Of a stretch of 57,557 nt of DNA, positions 56,649 through 57,557 are shown in pieces. Position 1 is the stretch's first letter. The number at the start of each line of letters is the position of its first letter. Under the pieces are notes generated by a model. It did not search any database. It was not told the origin of the DNA and saw only the letters and a list, made by a program, of their open reading frames with translations. The position numbers were made by a program, and so were the translations under genes. The stretch comes from Haplosporangium gracile (Eukaryota > Mortierellomycota > Mortierellomycetes > Mortierellales > Mortierellaceae): assembly GCA_015499985.1 (NCBI GenBank), contig JAAAUF010000097.1, positions 1 through 57,557 on the forward strand. The letters run 5' to 3'.

Positions 56649-57557
56649 TACTTATGATGTGCTATGCGGGGTAGGCAGTGATCAAGGGGAGAGGAGAGAA
56701 GGGATATGTTGGATGTGTTTGAGAATAACAAGTGATATGGACGATGGGATGAAATTTGTTTGTGTGAGTGATGGCGATGGTGATGGTATCAGGGCAATCA
56801 ATCTCTTATGGAGAATGATATGATATCTCGAAGGGGGCGGAATGTATGTATGTGCAGGCTGATGGTGGTGGAGTGAGAAGGGAAGGTAAAGGGAGCTACA
56901 AAAACTGTAAGGAAAGAGGAATGGTCGTTCAAGGTCAAAAGGAATAAGGTATCTTTGCGAAACCGGAAAAGAAAAAAAGGCAAAGAAAATAAAAGCCAAG
57001 GAGTGAATGAGTGAGTGAGTGAGTGAATGAGTGAGTGAGTGAATGAGTGAGTGAGTGAGTGAGTGAGTGGATGGATGAGAGATGAACGAAGCGAGTTGAG
57101 GGATTGACCAAAGGAAAAGGAAAGAAGAGAGATGAAGACAAAAAAAGAAAACAAAAAGGAGAAAAAAAAAATCCAAAAAAAAAAAAAAAGAACCCGGCCG
57201 GGAGAGGAGAGCAAAAAAACGCCATCTTTTATGCCTTTTGTTCACCACGGAATTCCGTCCCTCCGTTGTCCATCCGTTCGTCCGTCGCTCTTCTCTTTTG
57301 CCTCCTTCTCCATACTCTTTCCTTTGTCCTTCGGTTGCACACGGACAGGCGGACATCAACATAACAAAAAAAATCAAACAGCGACAATGTCGGCCAATCA
57401 GATCCTTCGAGTGGAGAGATAGCAGCTAACAACACCCCTGTCACCATTCAATCGCATGTATTCAATCGAAAACCCTGCTTCACATCTGTACACGGTACAC
57501 CCCCTCCGTACCTGTTGTTTATTTTTTCTTTTCCTTTTGACCCCCCTCCCCCCCCCT
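56649..57557. other. Leader and upstream region of the uncharacterised gene
   Basis: The + strand is G/A-rich (CT-rich on the gene's strand) from 56680 to about 57200, with a GAGT repeat. From 57230 to the end it is T/C-rich on the + strand, which may mark the leader of a divergent gene beyond the window. No exon was found. Confidence 0.5.
57001..57075. repeat. (GAGT/GAAT)n tetranucleotide repeat
   Basis: About eighteen GAGT units with GAAT variants, in the upstream region of the minus-strand gene. Confidence 0.93.

Noticed and set aside
57001..57075. GAGT repeat as a possible CRISPR or satellite array
   Set aside because: Units are 4 nt with no spacers, so it is a simple microsatellite. 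No CRISPR-like array exists in the window.

Overview
This window looks like nuclear DNA of an early-diverging filamentous fungus, most probably a Mucoromycota or Mortierellomycota species (Mortierella-like). This is inferred from gene structure and gene content; no search was run. Supporting signs are many short GT-AG introns of about 50-150 nt with TAG or CAG acceptors, very long CAG/CAA-encoded glutamine tracts, pyrimidine-rich leaders before start codons, and a typical fungal gene set: NADPH oxidase, G-protein gamma subunit, Ras GEF, Pah1-type lipin, Lcl3 and Pho13. No transposon, CRISPR array, rRNA or convincing tRNA gene was seen. A run of 10 N at 25935-25944 shows this is a scaffold with a closed gap.

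Layout. 1-2881 is a T/C-rich upstream region. 2882-7554 (+) encodes a 1415-residue glutamine-rich protein with three HMG boxes. 7761-9970 (+) encodes a DALRD3-like relative of arginyl-tRNA synthetase. 10572-10997 (+) encodes a small, probably mitochondrial membrane protein. 11397-13505 (-) is an NADPH oxidase whose first intron appears to be GC-AG. A gene-poor stretch of about 3.8 kb follows. About 17294/18034-25882 (+) is a very large Ras-family GEF. 26512-27880 (-) is a tiny G-protein gamma subunit with a 1.15 kb intron. 30321-32425 (-) is a mitochondrial carnitine/acylcarnitine carrier. 34221-36610 (+) is the phenylalanyl-tRNA synthetase alpha subunit. 37159-42309 (+) is lipin/phosphatidate phosphatase. 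About 42622-43052 (-) is a probable small Cys/His-rich gene. 43412-44993 (+) is a Pho13-type HAD phosphatase. 45087-46494 (-) is Lcl3-like nuclease. 46679-52351 (+) is NRDE2. 53334-56648 (-) is an uncharacterised 755-residue protein. The window ends in its leader.

How the genes relate. This is ordinary eukaryotic gene order, not an operon or obvious metabolic cluster. Loose themes are signalling (NADPH oxidase, Ras GEF, G-gamma), lipid and energy metabolism (lipin, carnitine carrier, Pho13) and RNA/translation (DALRD3-like, FRS2, NRDE2). The clearest oddities are the GC-AG, frame-preserving first intron of the oxidase; the triple-HMG-box architecture; the Ras GEF catalytic domain broken by long low-complexity inserts; unusually long first introns in several genes; and the small Cys-rich gene between lipin and Pho13. 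Exon borders were set by hand from splice signals, reading phase and protein-family conservation.
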